NCBI GenBank assembly: GCA_029260765.1
Contig: JAJDCP010000047.1
Location: 1 to 64,000 of the forward strand
Direction: 5' to 3'
Source: Planctomycetota bacterium
Lineage (GTDB): Bacteria; Planctomycetota; J058; JAJDCP01
Length of the DNA stretch: 64,000 nt
Shown: positions 33,549 through 50,310 of the stretch, one piece after another
Layout: every line of letters begins with the position of its first letter
How positions within the stretch are numbered: the first letter of the stretch is position 1
Program-made: the position numbers and the translations under genes
The notes under the pieces: model-generated
What the model saw: the letters and a program-made list of their open reading frames with translations, nothing else
Told to the model about the DNA's origin: nothing
Database searches by the model: none

Positions 33549-36218
33549 TCAACCGGTGTTTTGCATACCCCGGGCGATCCCCCGAACCGTCGCCATCAAC
33601 ACGCGCAGCAGCCCGTCGTCGCTGCGCCCTGACGTTCGCCAACGGCGCAGGAGGTCGACCTGCAGGTAGCTCATGGGGTCGACGTAGGGATTCCGCAACA
33701 GGAGCGCCCGCCGCAGAACCGGCTCGTTGTCGAGCAGTCCCTCGCAGCTTTGCAGCTCGCACACCAGCCGTTCGGTCAGCTCGAGCTCTGCCTCGATGCG
33801 CTTCTGCATGGCGGGATCGGCGGCCAGATCGGCGTAGCGCCGGGCGATGCCGGCATCGGTCTTTGCCAGGACCATGGCGACGTCGCCCAGCAGCACGGAG
33901 AAAAACGGCCAGCGCGCAGCCATCGCCCGCAGGGTCTCCTCGCCGAAGCGCTCGGCGGCTGCCTTCAGACCGCTCCCAACGCCGTACCAACCTGGCAGGA
34001 TCAAGCGACTCTGCGTCCAGGCGAAGACCCAGGGGATGGCCCGGAGATCCTCGACGCCACGTCCTGCCCTCCGGCGTGAGGGACGCGAGCCGATCGTGAG
34101 CCGCTCGATGACATCGATCGGAGTCGCCTGCCGGAAGAAATCGAAGAAGCCCGGCGTTTCGTAGACCAGGCTGCGCCATTCCTGGCGGCTGGCGCGGGCG
34201 ACTTCGTCCATGGCCTCGAGCCAGGCTGGCTCGGGCTCGCCGGCACACGACAGATCGGCCGTAGCTTCGATGACCGCCCCGACCGTCAGCTCCAGCGTGC
34301 GAAGCGCGATGTCGCGCAGGCCGTACTTGGCGAAGATGATCTCGCCCTGTTCGGTGACCCGTAGTCGGCCGTCGACTGCACCGGGTGGAGCGGCCATCAC
34401 GGCCGCCCGCGGCTTGCTTCCCCCCCTGCTGATCGAGCCGCCGCGGCCGTGGAAGAGGGTGAGCTCGACTCCGTGCTGCCGCGCCGCAGCTACCAGATCT
34501 TGCTGGGCCCGGTACAGGGCCCAGCGCGACGCCGCCAGGCCGGAGTCTTTGGCGCTGTCCGAGTAGCCGAGCACGACCGTTTGACGCCTGCCGCGACCGT
34601 CGAGATGGCCTGAGTACACCGGATCTTGCAGGAGGGCCTCAAACGTCTCGCGGCAGTTGCGCAGGTCGGCGACCGTCTCGAACAGGGGGGCGACATCGAG
34701 GGGTATCTGGCCTTCCTCGACCAGACCGGCTACCTGGGCCAGAGCGAGCACGGCCAGCACATCGTCGGGTCCCTGAGCCATGCTGATGATGTACAGCCCG
34801 ATCGACTCCGCCCCAAAGCGGCTGCGGCCCTCGCCGATGGCTTGAAAGACGTCGAGGCTACGCGCAGCCTCGTCGTCTTCTGCAGGCTGTCCGCGAGCCT
34901 TTTCGACGATCATCCGCCGAAGGTGTTCTGCCCGCGAGACGGCCGGCAGTGACGGGAAGTCGTCGACTGCCAGGAGGCATCCGACCACCCGGCGGTGGAC
35001 CTCTGCGTCCTGGCGGATGTCGAGGGCGGCCAGGAAGAAGCCGAAGGTCTGCACGCGCCGCGCCAGGCGGCGGATCCGGTGCAGGCCCGCGCCGGTCCCG
35101 CGGTGGCTGCGCAGGCTGCTCTCGATCAGTCGTAGATCGTCGAGCAGCCCGTCGCCTGAGGTGTAGGCCCCGTCTTGATCGCTCAAGCTGCGCTCGAGGC
35201 GCACGGAAATGTGCCAGAGCAAGACGCGGTAGGGCATGTCGTGGTAGCGGACCGGCACGGCGGCATCGAGCTCTTCCTCGTAGCGCTCGATGCGGTCGAG
35301 CACGGCGGCATCGACCGCCACCCGTGACCGCGACTGGCTCAGGGCGTCGAAAAGCTGGCGGACCTCGGTCAGATAGCGCTGCACGATCAGCTCGCGATGG
35401 CGCCGCAGGCTGGCTCGAATCGTGTCGGCGTCGACGGCCGGGTTTCCGTCCATATCGCCGCCGACCCACGAGTTGAAACGGAGCACAGGCCTGGGCACGG
35501 CGTGGCCGCATGTCTCTTCGAGGTGTTCGTGGAAGGCCGGCACGATCCGGTAGATGACGTCGGCAAGGAAGAAGAGCACGTGTTCACGTTCGTCGGCGAC
35601 CGTGGGCCGGGTGTGCGCGTGTTCCTCAGTCTGCCAGGCGATCGCCAGCTCTTCCCGAATGCGGGCCAGGCAGGCGCGATTCTCGCGCGGAACGAGACGC
35701 TCCGGTTCGATACGATCGACCAGGGCTCGCGCGATGCGCTGCTCTTTGACAAGCAGCGTCCGCCGGATCGCCTCGGTCGGGTGGGCCGTGAACACGGGCT
35801 CGACGAGCAACCGGGCCAGGATGGCTGAGAGATCCTGGCGCGCATGGCCCCGCTGCGCCAAGCGCTCGAAGACTGCCGCCAGCCCGCCCGATTGCACGCG
35901 AGCTTCCCGCATGGCGGCCCGCCGCCGGCGGATGCGGTGGACGCGCTCGCACATGTTCATGGCCCCGAAAAAGGCCGAAAAAGCGCGCACGAGCATGCCG
36001 GACCGTTCCGCTGACAGCCCGGTCAGGAGCCTCTGCAGCTCCGTTCCGGCCGCAGTCTCACCGTCGCGTCGGCGACGTGCCGTCTTGCGAACGGTCTCGA
36101 CGAGCGCCAGGGCGTCGTCGCCCTCCTGGTCGCGGATCACGTTGCCTAAGAGCGAGCCGAGCGTGCGGATGTCGTCGCGCAACGGAACATCCTTCTCGGA
36201 AAAAAAAGCGGGCTTCAC
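33549..36218 (-). CDS. ppc: Phosphoenolpyruvate carboxylase
   Basis: PEP carboxylase converts phosphoenolpyruvate and bicarbonate to oxaloacetate, refilling the TCA cycle. With start at GTG 36218 (GGAGG at about 8 bp) the protein is 889 residues, close to the usual 880-930; an ATG at 36242 is an alternative. Key motifs are present: VFTAHPTEA (catalytic His), FNSWVGGDMDGNP, GYSDSAKDSG, FHGRGGSISRGG (usual form FHGRGGTVGRGG, so two changes in the glycine loop while GRGG and RGG are kept) and the QNTG C-terminus. The usual allosteric site residues were not checked one by one. It is divergent from the FGE kinase gene and is the best-conserved metabolic gene of the window. Confidence 0.96.
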   Translation of the reverse strand: MKPAFFSEKDVPLRDDIRTLGSLLGNVIRDQEGDDALALVETVRKTARRRRDGETAAGTELQRLLTGLSAERSGMLVRAFSAFFGAMNMCERVHRIRRRRAAMREARVQSGGLAAVFERLAQRGHARQDLSAILARLLVEPVFTAHPTEAIRRTLLVKEQRIARALVDRIEPERLVPRENRACLARIREELAIAWQTEEHAHTRPTVADEREHVLFFLADVIYRIVPAFHEHLEETCGHAVPRPVLRFNSWVGGDMDGNPAVDADTIRASLRRHRELIVQRYLTEVRQLFDALSQSRSRVAVDAAVLDRIERYEEELDAAVPVRYHDMPYRVLLWHISVRLERSLSDQDGAYTSGDGLLDDLRLIESSLRSHRGTGAGLHRIRRLARRVQTFGFFLAALDIRQDAEVHRRVVGCLLAVDDFPSLPAVSRAEHLRRMIVEKARGQPAEDDEAARSLDVFQAIGEGRSRFGAESIGLYIISMAQGPDDVLAVLALAQVAGLVEEGQIPLDVAPLFETVADLRNCRETFEALLQDPVYSGHLDGRGRRQTVVLGYSDSAKDSGLAASRWALYRAQQDLVAAARQHGVELTLFHGRGGSISRGGSKPRAAVMAAPPGAVDGRLRVTEQGEIIFAKYGLRDIALRTLELTVGAVIEATADLSCAGEPEPAWLEAMDEVARASRQEWRSLVYETPGFFDFFRQATPIDVIERLTIGSRPSRRRAGRGVEDLRAIPWVFAWTQSRLILPGWYGVGSGLKAAAERFGEETLRAMAARWPFFSVLLGDVAMVLAKTDAGIARRYADLAADPAMQKRIEAELELTERLVCELQSCEGLLDNEPVLRRALLLRNPYVDPMSYLQVDLLRRWRTSGRSDDGLLRVLMATVRGIARGMQNTG

Positions 36219-36672
36219 GAGATCTGTCCTCCGTGGCCTCATCTTGGCACCTGCCTGGACGCCGACCAGCAAAACCCTGGCATTTCCCCCGCTTTTCTGG
36301 CTCCACAACCGGCCGCGCCGCCAAGCGGTGCAGCGCTCTGGCATGCGCCGGCCGACTTCCGGGCATGCGCCGTCAGCCAGCTGTTCCCGAGATTCTTTCT
36401 GCGCCCCAGGCACCCAAGAAGCTCCAACATCGAGGCGCGTCGTCCGCTGCTGAGCTTCTCCAAGACTCCCTACGATCCTGCGATCCGCCCCGCTCTCCCG
36501 TTTGCAGGGCGCCAGGCTCCCGGGACCTCGCCTGCGACGGTTTTCCGCTTTTTCGCCCTGCCTTGTTTGTATTGAGGGGCAACCCTGCAGCTGCAGCCCC
36601 GCCACGGGCGGGCTCGTTGCCTCTGCCTTGGAACACTGTTACTCTCAGGCGACATCAGCTACGAGGTTCCCG
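36219..36672. promoter_or_regulatory. Divergent promoter region between ppc and the FGE kinase gene
   Basis: 454 bp without a supported gene, flanked by divergent starts, so promoters for both genes are expected here. No clear -35/-10 pair or operator could be singled out. Confidence 0.4.
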
Positions 36673-43512
<6,840 letters not shown>

Positions 43513-43626
43513 CCACTGCCCGCTTGCCACGCGCTGCACCGCCCAGCAACGGAAGCTGGAAGAGACCGTGACACTCCCCCACCCCCCGTCGACATCCTGG
43601 CACACTACGACTTTGGAGCGAACGTC

Positions 43627-44682
43627 ATGAAGCGACCTGCCCTCGCAATTCTCCTTCTGATCACTGCCTCAACTCTTCGTGCGCAGGAGGTCGCGACCCT
43701 CGAGTTGCCGGACTCCGCCGAGGCGCTGAGCGCGGTCTGCCACGAAGGTGTTGTCTCGATCGTCTACGCCCGCGAAGGCCGCGTCTACTACTGCAGCAAG
43801 GCCGCGGACGCCGATTTCAGCGCGCCGCAGCCGGTTCTTCCGGACGGACCGGAGCCGACCATCGCGGGCAGAGAGCGCCGGCCGCAGATCGCTGTCGACA
43901 ACCAGGGGCGCCTGTTCGTGGCGTGGCAGAGCCGGGACCAGCTGGTCGTCGCGCGCTCGGAGGACGGAGGTGGAAGCTGGCAGGCCATCGGGGCGCGGGA
44001 TCGAGGCGCCGAAGGAGGCATCGACATGCCAGCGCTGGCCTGCGGCCCCGACGGGACGGTCGCGCTGGCTTGGGTCGATAGCCGAAGCGAGGGCCGGAGC
44101 GACGATCCCCTGGCCCAGGACATCTTCATCGCGATCACCGACAAAAAGGGCCGCTTCGGCAAGAACCGCGTCGCCACGACGGGCATGCCGGGTGTATGCC
44201 CGTGCTGCATGCCGGGCCTGGCCATCGACGGGGATGGCGTGCTGTGGATGGCGTACCGCAGCACCGTAGCGGGACTCAAAGAGACCCAGCTGGTCCGCTC
44301 GAAGGACGGCAAGCGCTTCAAGAACGTCCAGGTCAGCCGAGACGCCTGGGCCTTCCAAGGCTGCCCGATGTCCGGCCCCGCGATCGCGGTCAGCGACGGC
44401 GGTCAGCGTCTGCTGGTCGCCTGGACCAAGGACGAGGACATCTACCTGGCGACCACCACAGACGGAGGCAAGGAGTTCAGCGAGCCCGAGCAGCTGGGCC
44501 GCGGCTGGTTCCGCGCGGCCGCGCCGGCAGTCGTCGACACGCTGCTGCTGCTCTGGGACGAGGGGCAGCGGACACGCTTCCGGCGTATCGGGGCTGAAGA
44601 CAACCAGGGTGTGCTGGAGAGCCGTCCCGAAGGGTGCTTGGTGCGTTGTGGGGAGCGCTGGTACCTCATCCAGTCCCGTTGA
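43627..44682 (+). CDS. Exported sialidase-fold (BNR-like) propeller protein with CPCC motif
   Basis: Start ATG 43627 with GGAG at 8 bp; signal peptide MKRPALAILLLITASTLRA. The 351-residue protein has Asp-box-like repeats (SEDGGGSW, SKDGKRF, TTDGGKEF) of six-bladed sialidase-type propellers. A GVCPCCMPGL motif near residue 193 and a QGCPMSGP motif near 245 place conserved Cys at the centre of the fold; this pairing is, from recall, a signature of an exported subfamily that may bind metal. The Arg triad of true sialidases is not obvious, so sialidase activity is unlikely. It follows the FGE kinase gene by 114 bp on the same strand and might be co-transcribed. Confidence 0.8.
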   Translation: MKRPALAILLLITASTLRAQEVATLELPDSAEALSAVCHEGVVSIVYAREGRVYYCSKAADADFSAPQPVLPDGPEPTIAGRERRPQIAVDNQGRLFVAWQSRDQLVVARSEDGGGSWQAIGARDRGAEGGIDMPALACGPDGTVALAWVDSRSEGRSDDPLAQDIFIAITDKKGRFGKNRVATTGMPGVCPCCMPGLAIDGDGVLWMAYRSTVAGLKETQLVRSKDGKRFKNVQVSRDAWAFQGCPMSGPAIAVSDGGQRLLVAWTKDEDIYLATTTDGGKEFSEPEQLGRGWFRAAAPAVVDTLLLLWDEGQRTRFRRIGAEDNQGVLESRPEGCLVRCGERWYLIQSR

Positions 44683-44683
44683 A

Positions 44684-45790
44684 TCAGCCTGTCAGCGCCA
44701 GCTCCTGCTCACGGGCCGCGGGTGCTCCCGGACAGCGCACGATCTCGAAGGTCGCATGCTTGATTCCCAGGTCTTCCGGCAGGCGCAGCCGGTAGGACTC
44801 TACAGGCAGAGGATCATGGCTGATGATCGTGAGGCAGGCAGCCCTGATGCCCGGGCCAATGCTCCACAGATGCAAGTCCGCCACACGATCGCCGCTGCCG
44901 TCTTCAACCGCCGTCCGCAGCCGGTCGCAGTCCTCGTCGGCCGCCTGGAAGTCCAACAAGACACGCCCGGTCTTGCGCAACAATCCCCAGGACCAACGTG
45001 CCACCAACAGCGCGCCCACAATGCCCATGGCCGGGTCGAGCCAGACGAGGTCGAGGTACTTGCCGGCGACCAACGCGACGATGGCCAGCACGCTGGTCAG
45101 GGCGTCTGCCAGAACATGGAGGTAGGCGGACCTCAGGTTGTGGTCTTCATGTTTGGGAGCCTGCGCCGCAGAGTGTGTGTGCTTCTCTGGCCCGTGGGCG
45201 TGACTGTGCGACTCCGAAGGCTCAGCCCGGCCGTGTTCCTGATGCCCGTGATGGTCTGCTTTGGAGTGCCCGTGATCGTCCGCTTTGGAGGGGCCATGCC
45301 CGTGCGCAGCGTGCTCCCCGTGGTCGTGATCGTGCCCCACCCCGAGCACCAGCACGCTGATGCCGTTGACCAGCAGACCGAGCACGGCGACCGCGATCGC
45401 CCGATCGAAGACAATCTCGACCGGGGCGATGAAGCGTTCGATCGACTCCCAGGCCATCCCCAGCGCAAAGACCGCGAGCAACAGAGCTCCTGTGAAGCCG
45501 CCCAGGGCATTGACCTTGCCGGTCCCGAAGCTGAAGCGACGATCCCTCGCGCGCCTTCGAGCAAAGATGTAGGCCGCGACGGCGATCCCCAGAGCGACCG
45601 CATGGGAGCCCATGTGCAGGCCGTCGGCGAGCAGAGCCATAGACCCGTAAGCCAGACCGGCCGTCACCTCGACGACCATGAAGACCAGCGTCAGCAGGGC
45701 GACGACCAGCGTCTTGCGCTCGCCCTGCGCGCGCTTGTCCTGCCCGAAGCTATGGTCGTGTGCCCAAGCGGCGATGTTCGTGGTGTGCAT
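44684..45790 (-). CDS. dmeF: DmeF-type cation diffusion facilitator (Co/Ni efflux)
   Basis: CDF transporters export divalent metals in exchange for protons. The 368-residue protein has the N-terminal WAHDHSFG motif typical of DmeF, six predicted transmembrane helices, the metal-site pairs in helices 2 and 5 (LLADGLHMGSH; YLHVLADALTS), a long His-rich loop between helices 4 and 5 (about 150-215, with repeated HDH, HGH and HHG) and a C-terminal cytoplasmic domain. DmeF proteins export Co and Ni; the metal here is inferred from the family. Start ATG 45790 has GGAGGG at about 7 bp. No DmeR-type repressor gene is adjacent. It is convergent with the sialidase-fold gene, their stops almost touching. 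Confidence 0.93.
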   Translation of the reverse strand: MHTTNIAAWAHDHSFGQDKRAQGERKTLVVALLTLVFMVVEVTAGLAYGSMALLADGLHMGSHAVALGIAVAAYIFARRRARDRRFSFGTGKVNALGGFTGALLLAVFALGMAWESIERFIAPVEIVFDRAIAVAVLGLLVNGISVLVLGVGHDHDHGEHAAHGHGPSKADDHGHSKADHHGHQEHGRAEPSESHSHAHGPEKHTHSAAQAPKHEDHNLRSAYLHVLADALTSVLAIVALVAGKYLDLVWLDPAMGIVGALLVARWSWGLLRKTGRVLLDFQAADEDCDRLRTAVEDGSGDRVADLHLWSIGPGIRAACLTIISHDPLPVESYRLRLPEDLGIKHATFEIVRCPGAPAAREQELALTG

Positions 45791-46287
45791 GCGTGTCCCT
45801 CCACCGTTGCTGCCTGAATTTCCTATTCTGGCCTGGAATGCCCGGGCGGGCCAGACCTGTTGGGAAGAACCTTGCGCACCCCGGGGAGGAACACACCCTT
45901 ACAACCTTATGCCGCCGAGGCCGCACCGCCTTCTGTGCGCCTCTCCGCAGGCACACTGAATGCGAGTACAAGCCCAGCGGCGATGGGGTCGACAAGCAGC
46001 TCAAGCTCTCGGGCGGGGCGCATCGCTGATCATTTGCGGTGTCGGGCCCACCTGGGGCTGGCTGAGCCTCGACTCCGAGAAGCCCAGCTGTTCTTCGGAT
46101 TTTTTCGGCTCGACATGGGCCGTGCCCGGCATCACCGCCGGCGACCTGCGAGGTGATCTCGGCGAGCCCACGGCCCAGGACAAACCGTACTTCGGCATCT
46201 GCGCCGGTATGGTCGAGCTGCGGGTGCAGGCGTACGAGTCCAGGTTCGAGCCCAGCCCGGGCTGGTGGAACGGGTAGCAGAGCGAGG
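45791..46287. other. Intergenic stretch with a doubtful small frame
   Basis: Lies between dmeF (start) and the second HND kinase (stop). It holds the weak 105-residue frame listed next. No repeat or terminator was seen. Confidence 0.4.
45960..46277 (+). CDS. Doubtful small protein or gene fragment
   Basis: A frame of 105 residues has a natural-looking second half (GITAGDLRGDLGEPTAQDKP, then YFGICAGMVELRVQAYESRF) but an Arg/Gln-rich, non-coding-looking start and only a weak SD. It could be a real small gene with a later start, the tail of a broken gene, or chance. No family was recognised. Confidence 0.3.
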   Translation: MRVQAQRRWGRQAAQALGRGASLIICGVGPTWGWLSLDSEKPSCSSDFFGSTWAVPGITAGDLRGDLGEPTAQDKPYFGICAGMVELRVQAYESRFEPSPGWWNG

Positions 46288-49200
46288 CTACCGCCCTGGT
46301 TTGAAGAGCTCCCCCCAGCGTGGGTCCTGGTGGAGGACCTCGAAGTGCTTGAAGTTCTGCACCGATTCCCGGATGGCGGGCTCGACCTGCCCGAGTTGCT
46401 CGAAGATCAGGTCCAACAGCTCTTCACGACTCAGGCCGGGCTCCGTCTGCTCGCCGTCGCTGAGCCCTGCCAACAGCAAGCAACCGGTTTCTGCGGCGGA
46501 GAGCCGGAATTTCGGATGGGGTTCGAGCGCGATCGCCTGTTGAAAGTCCTCGAGCGCCCCCACCAGATCGTCGCTGAGCACGCGCAGGTGAGCACGCCCC
46601 GCGTAGGACCAGGGGAAGCCAGGGTCGAGCTCGAGCGTCGCCTCGAAATCTGCCAGCGCAGCGTCGTGCTCGCCCAGCCGCAGCAGCAGGAAACCCCGCG
46701 CGACACGAGCCTCTGCATCCCTTGGCACGAGCTCGAGAAGCTCTGCATATTCGGCAAGGGCCTCGTCGAAGCGCTGCAGTTGCTCGAGCAGCTCTGTGAG
46801 CACGAATCTCTCATTGACCGCCGAAGGCTCCAGACGGACGGCCTCGCGCACGTCCTCCAACGCCTCCTCGAGCTGGCCCAGGCTGCGCCGCGCGATCGCG
46901 CGATTGGTGTACGCGTCCACCATCGTGGGCTGCGCGGCGATGGCCCGGGAAAAGTCAGCGATCGCCTCGCTGTGGTAGCCCGATTCGAGCAGCAGCCGTC
47001 CGCGGTTGAAGAGGGACGGGGCGAGCGCTGGATCGAGCTCTATGGCCTGGTTGTAGTCATCGAACGCGGCCTCGAGCTGGCCCAGGCGCTCGTAGGCGAA
47101 GCCGCGGTTGTGCCAATAGCTCGCCTCCTCCGGCCGCAGCCGCAATGCAGCAGAATTGTCTTTTATTGCGCGGTCCAACTCCCCCAGGCCGGAGTAGATC
47201 CTCGCGCGGCTTGCCAGGAAGTCTGGCGCCTGGGGTTCCAGCCGGATCGCGGCATCGAAGTCGCGCAGGGCTTCGTTCGGGCGTCCGAGCTCTGCGAGCA
47301 GCTCTCCACGGTAGGCCAGGCCCTCGGCGTCATCGGGATCGAGCCGCACGGCGACGTCGAGGTCGGCGAGCGCGCCACGGAAATTCCCCAGCTTGATGCG
47401 CGCACGAGCGCGACTCTGATAGGCAGTGTCCTGGTCGGGATCGAGCGCGATCACCCGATCGAAGTCGAGACTCGCCTCTTCGTAGCGTTCCAGCTCCGAG
47501 AGCGCCCCGCCACGGTTGAGGTAGGCCAGGTCGAAGCCAGGATCGCTCTGCAGGGCCCGGGAAAAGTCATCGACGGCCGCGACATAGTCTGCCAGTCTCC
47601 GCCAGCACAGCCCCCGGTTGTTCAGGATCCCGGGGTGGTCGGGACGCAGCGCCAGCGCCCTGGAGAGATCTTCGATGGCAGCGTCAAGATCGCCTTCATC
47701 CATGCTCAGCGTGGCCCGGTTCGACAGGCATTCGACATACTCGGGCCGCAGGGCCAACGCACGGTCGAAGTCACGCCGGGCTCCCGCCAGGTCTCCCAAG
47801 GCTTGGCGCACAATGCCTGCATCGTTGAGAGCTTCATAGTGCTCTCCGTCCAGCGCTAGAGCCTGCTCGAGGTCGGCCAGCGCCCCCTCGAGGTCGCCGC
47901 GTGCACGGCGCGCGCCCGCGACCACACGCAGGGCTTCGACAGACGGTGTGCGCGGAGACTCGGGCAGGGGCAGGCGGGCGAGGAAGCGCTCGATCTTGCG
48001 CCACGTCAAGCTATCGGAACCGAAGCGCTCGCGGGCGAAGTCGTTCAGCGCAGCATAAGCATCGCTGCTGGCGGTGTTGCAGAGCGACTTCCCGCACACC
48101 ACAGCCAACTTCACGTCTTCGACCAGGCGCAGGAACTCGCTCAACGGAGCCAGCGTAAATTGCGGCAACTCGAGCAGGCCGAGGACCTGCAGAATCACTT
48201 CCAGCTCTTCCCGCTCCGGCTGGCCCCAGACGAGGCTCTGAGCCGTCCCACGCGAGGAGCGCATGCGCTCCAGGTACGGCTGCAGCGCGGCCGACAGGAT
48301 GTCGACCGTCGAGGGATGCCGGTAGCGGCTGAGGCGGACCACGTACTCGTCCGGCGAAGGCAGCCAGCTCGGCCGTCCCGGCCGGGACCTGCCCTCGCGG
48401 AGGTCCCGGAGCGCGGCCCGCGTGTCCTCGTTCTGCGAGGCAAGCTGTGCTTCGCGCCGGGCGTCGACATAGGCCAGCTGCCGGTCGCGTTGGGCGGCTT
48501 CCAACGAAGCCCCGGCGATGATCAGCTCACTCATGTCGAAGGACCCGTTCAGCGCGGCGAGCTGCATCGCGCTCCGCCGGTTGTGATGCAGTGTCGAGCG
48601 CAGACTGTCCTGCTCGACACGGGGCATCAGCTGATGCGCTTCGCCAGCGATAGGCCGGAGCGCCCACGCGAGCAGCTCCTGCTTGAGTGTTGCACAAGCC
48701 ACCAACTGCTTGATTCTCGTCGCGTTGGTCTGGCGCTCCTCAGGCGACAGATAGGGGCTGGGAGCATTACCGGGCGGCGTGAGCCGGACGATCTCGCGCT
48801 GGACGGCTCCGGCCGGGTCGGACCTGACCGCGTGGGCAAGCGCCGCGCGCAGGCTGTCCATCTGCTGCAGACGCGCACTGCGCAGACGGGTCCGACGCAT
48901 GCTCTCGGAGCCCTGCCAGCCGATCACGATGGCGAGACTGAGCAGGCAGGCGGCGCCGAGCGCCAGCTGCAAGCGGCGCCGCCCGCGCCGGAGCGCCTGC
49001 TGGCGGCGGAGATGCTGCTCGATTCCGAGGCGAAGCTCAGCGGCGCTCTCCGCCTGCAGGTGCTCGAGCTGACTCTGCGCGAAGCCAACGTCCCCTCTGC
49101 GCAGAGCGAGCTGCGCATAGGCGCAGCGTGCCGCGTCTTCGCCCGCGATCGCGCGTGGGTTCTCCGGCCAGAGCTTCTTCGACTGCACGAAGCCGGCCAC

Positions 49201-50310
49201 CACCTGCGAGAACTGATCGTAGAGCCGGGACTGTCCGCTCTGATCGGTTTCCTCCGCCGCGGACTGCAAACAGCCTGCAAGCGTCTCGTTGGTGGTCTCC
49301 ACCAGCTCGATGCTCTGGCGATGGCGGAGATAGGTCTCTAGATCTGCACGGAGATCGAGCACCTTGCGGTAGCGTTCGTTGGGCTCGGAGGCTAGCGCAC
49401 GCTCGAGGATGGCGCGCACCTCCTGCGGCAGATTCGAGGGCAGCGTGGGCCGCAGTCCTTTCGCAGCCCGGGTGGCGACCTCAATGAAACTGCGGCCGGC
49501 ATGCGGGGCGTGGCCGACGAAGATCCTGTACAGGATTCCGCCGAGCAGGTAGCAATCCGTCCAGGGACCGAGCGCTTCTCCTCGGCCCTCCGCCAGCTCC
49601 GGCGGCATGTACGCGGGCGTCCCGCAGGCAGATCGGATGGCTTCCTTGAGCCGGATCCCGGGCGTGTCCGGGATCTCTCGCTCCGCGACTGCCAAGCCCC
49701 AATCGACGAGCAGAACCTCTCCGAATGGACCCAGCATGATGTTCTGCGGTTTGAGATCGTTGTGCAGGATGCCTTTGTCGTGCGCGTACGCGATCGCGTG
49801 GCACACGTGCAAAAGGATCTCCAGCTGGGCCGCGCGCCAGACTTCGAGCTCCTCAGTGCCAGGACCTCGCTGGAGGACCTGCTCCCACGGCGAGCCCGAC
49901 ACCAGCTTCATCGCGAAGCCCGGCGCTTCGGGGCGTGCGACGTCCAGCTCGTAGATCGGGATGATGTTGGGATGCTCGAGCAGTCCCTGGATGCGGGCCT
50001 CGCACAAAAATCCCGCGATCTTGCTGGCAGACGGGCTCTTCGAAGCCGGCTTGAGCATCTTGACCGCCACGATCCGGCCCAGGCTTCGCTGGCGTGCCCG
50101 ATGCACGACGCCCATCCCGCCAGCACCGAGCAGCTCCAGCAGGCCGAAACCCTGTTGCGGGGTTTCGTCGGAGCCCGCGTCTCCGCCTGTCTTCAGCGTA
50201 TCTTCGGTGTCATGAAAGTCCGGACGATAAGAATCGAGAGGAGAGAGCAAGGCGAGGTCGACACCTTTGCCGAGTGTGGCCTGCCAAGGTTCCATCGGGT
50301 CGCTGGGCAC
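46288..50310 (-). CDS. Membrane Ser/Thr protein kinase with TPR tail (HND-type catalytic loop)
   Basis: Start at GTG 50310, preceded by AAGGAG at 6 bp; an in-frame GTG nine codons upstream lacks an SD. The protein has 1340 residues. Kinase domain at about 55-330: GAGGMGVV loop, VAVKML lysine, HNDLKPQN at about 178 (Asn instead of Arg), DWG, GTPAYMPPE. One transmembrane helix lies at about 447-465 (LGAACLLSLAIVIGW). A helical region follows, then about 14 classical TPRs from about 800 to 1300 (for example YEALNDAGIVRQALGDLAGA). The domain plan and HND loop match the kinase at 4728-9293, so they are paralogues. Non-RD kinases usually do not need activation-loop phosphorylation. Substrate unknown; monocistronic. 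Confidence 0.9.
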   Translation of the reverse strand: MPSDPMEPWQATLGKGVDLALLSPLDSYRPDFHDTEDTLKTGGDAGSDETPQQGFGLLELLGAGGMGVVHRARQRSLGRIVAVKMLKPASKSPSASKIAGFLCEARIQGLLEHPNIIPIYELDVARPEAPGFAMKLVSGSPWEQVLQRGPGTEELEVWRAAQLEILLHVCHAIAYAHDKGILHNDLKPQNIMLGPFGEVLLVDWGLAVAEREIPDTPGIRLKEAIRSACGTPAYMPPELAEGRGEALGPWTDCYLLGGILYRIFVGHAPHAGRSFIEVATRAAKGLRPTLPSNLPQEVRAILERALASEPNERYRKVLDLRADLETYLRHRQSIELVETTNETLAGCLQSAAEETDQSGQSRLYDQFSQVVAGFVQSKKLWPENPRAIAGEDAARCAYAQLALRRGDVGFAQSQLEHLQAESAAELRLGIEQHLRRQQALRRGRRRLQLALGAACLLSLAIVIGWQGSESMRRTRLRSARLQQMDSLRAALAHAVRSDPAGAVQREIVRLTPPGNAPSPYLSPEERQTNATRIKQLVACATLKQELLAWALRPIAGEAHQLMPRVEQDSLRSTLHHNRRSAMQLAALNGSFDMSELIIAGASLEAAQRDRQLAYVDARREAQLASQNEDTRAALRDLREGRSRPGRPSWLPSPDEYVVRLSRYRHPSTVDILSAALQPYLERMRSSRGTAQSLVWGQPEREELEVILQVLGLLELPQFTLAPLSEFLRLVEDVKLAVVCGKSLCNTASSDAYAALNDFARERFGSDSLTWRKIERFLARLPLPESPRTPSVEALRVVAGARRARGDLEGALADLEQALALDGEHYEALNDAGIVRQALGDLAGARRDFDRALALRPEYVECLSNRATLSMDEGDLDAAIEDLSRALALRPDHPGILNNRGLCWRRLADYVAAVDDFSRALQSDPGFDLAYLNRGGALSELERYEEASLDFDRVIALDPDQDTAYQSRARARIKLGNFRGALADLDVAVRLDPDDAEGLAYRGELLAELGRPNEALRDFDAAIRLEPQAPDFLASRARIYSGLGELDRAIKDNSAALRLRPEEASYWHNRGFAYERLGQLEAAFDDYNQAIELDPALAPSLFNRGRLLLESGYHSEAIADFSRAIAAQPTMVDAYTNRAIARRSLGQLEEALEDVREAVRLEPSAVNERFVLTELLEQLQRFDEALAEYAELLELVPRDAEARVARGFLLLRLGEHDAALADFEATLELDPGFPWSYAGRAHLRVLSDDLVGALEDFQQAIALEPHPKFRLSAAETGCLLLAGLSDGEQTEPGLSREELLDLIFEQLGQVEPAIRESVQNFKHFEVLHQDPRWGELFKPGR

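Noticed and set aside
33394..34248. Extension of the propeller/HYR protein to 34248
   Set aside because: The extra part runs opposite to another frame of ppc; the ATG at 33393 has a strong SD and leads into a signal peptide.
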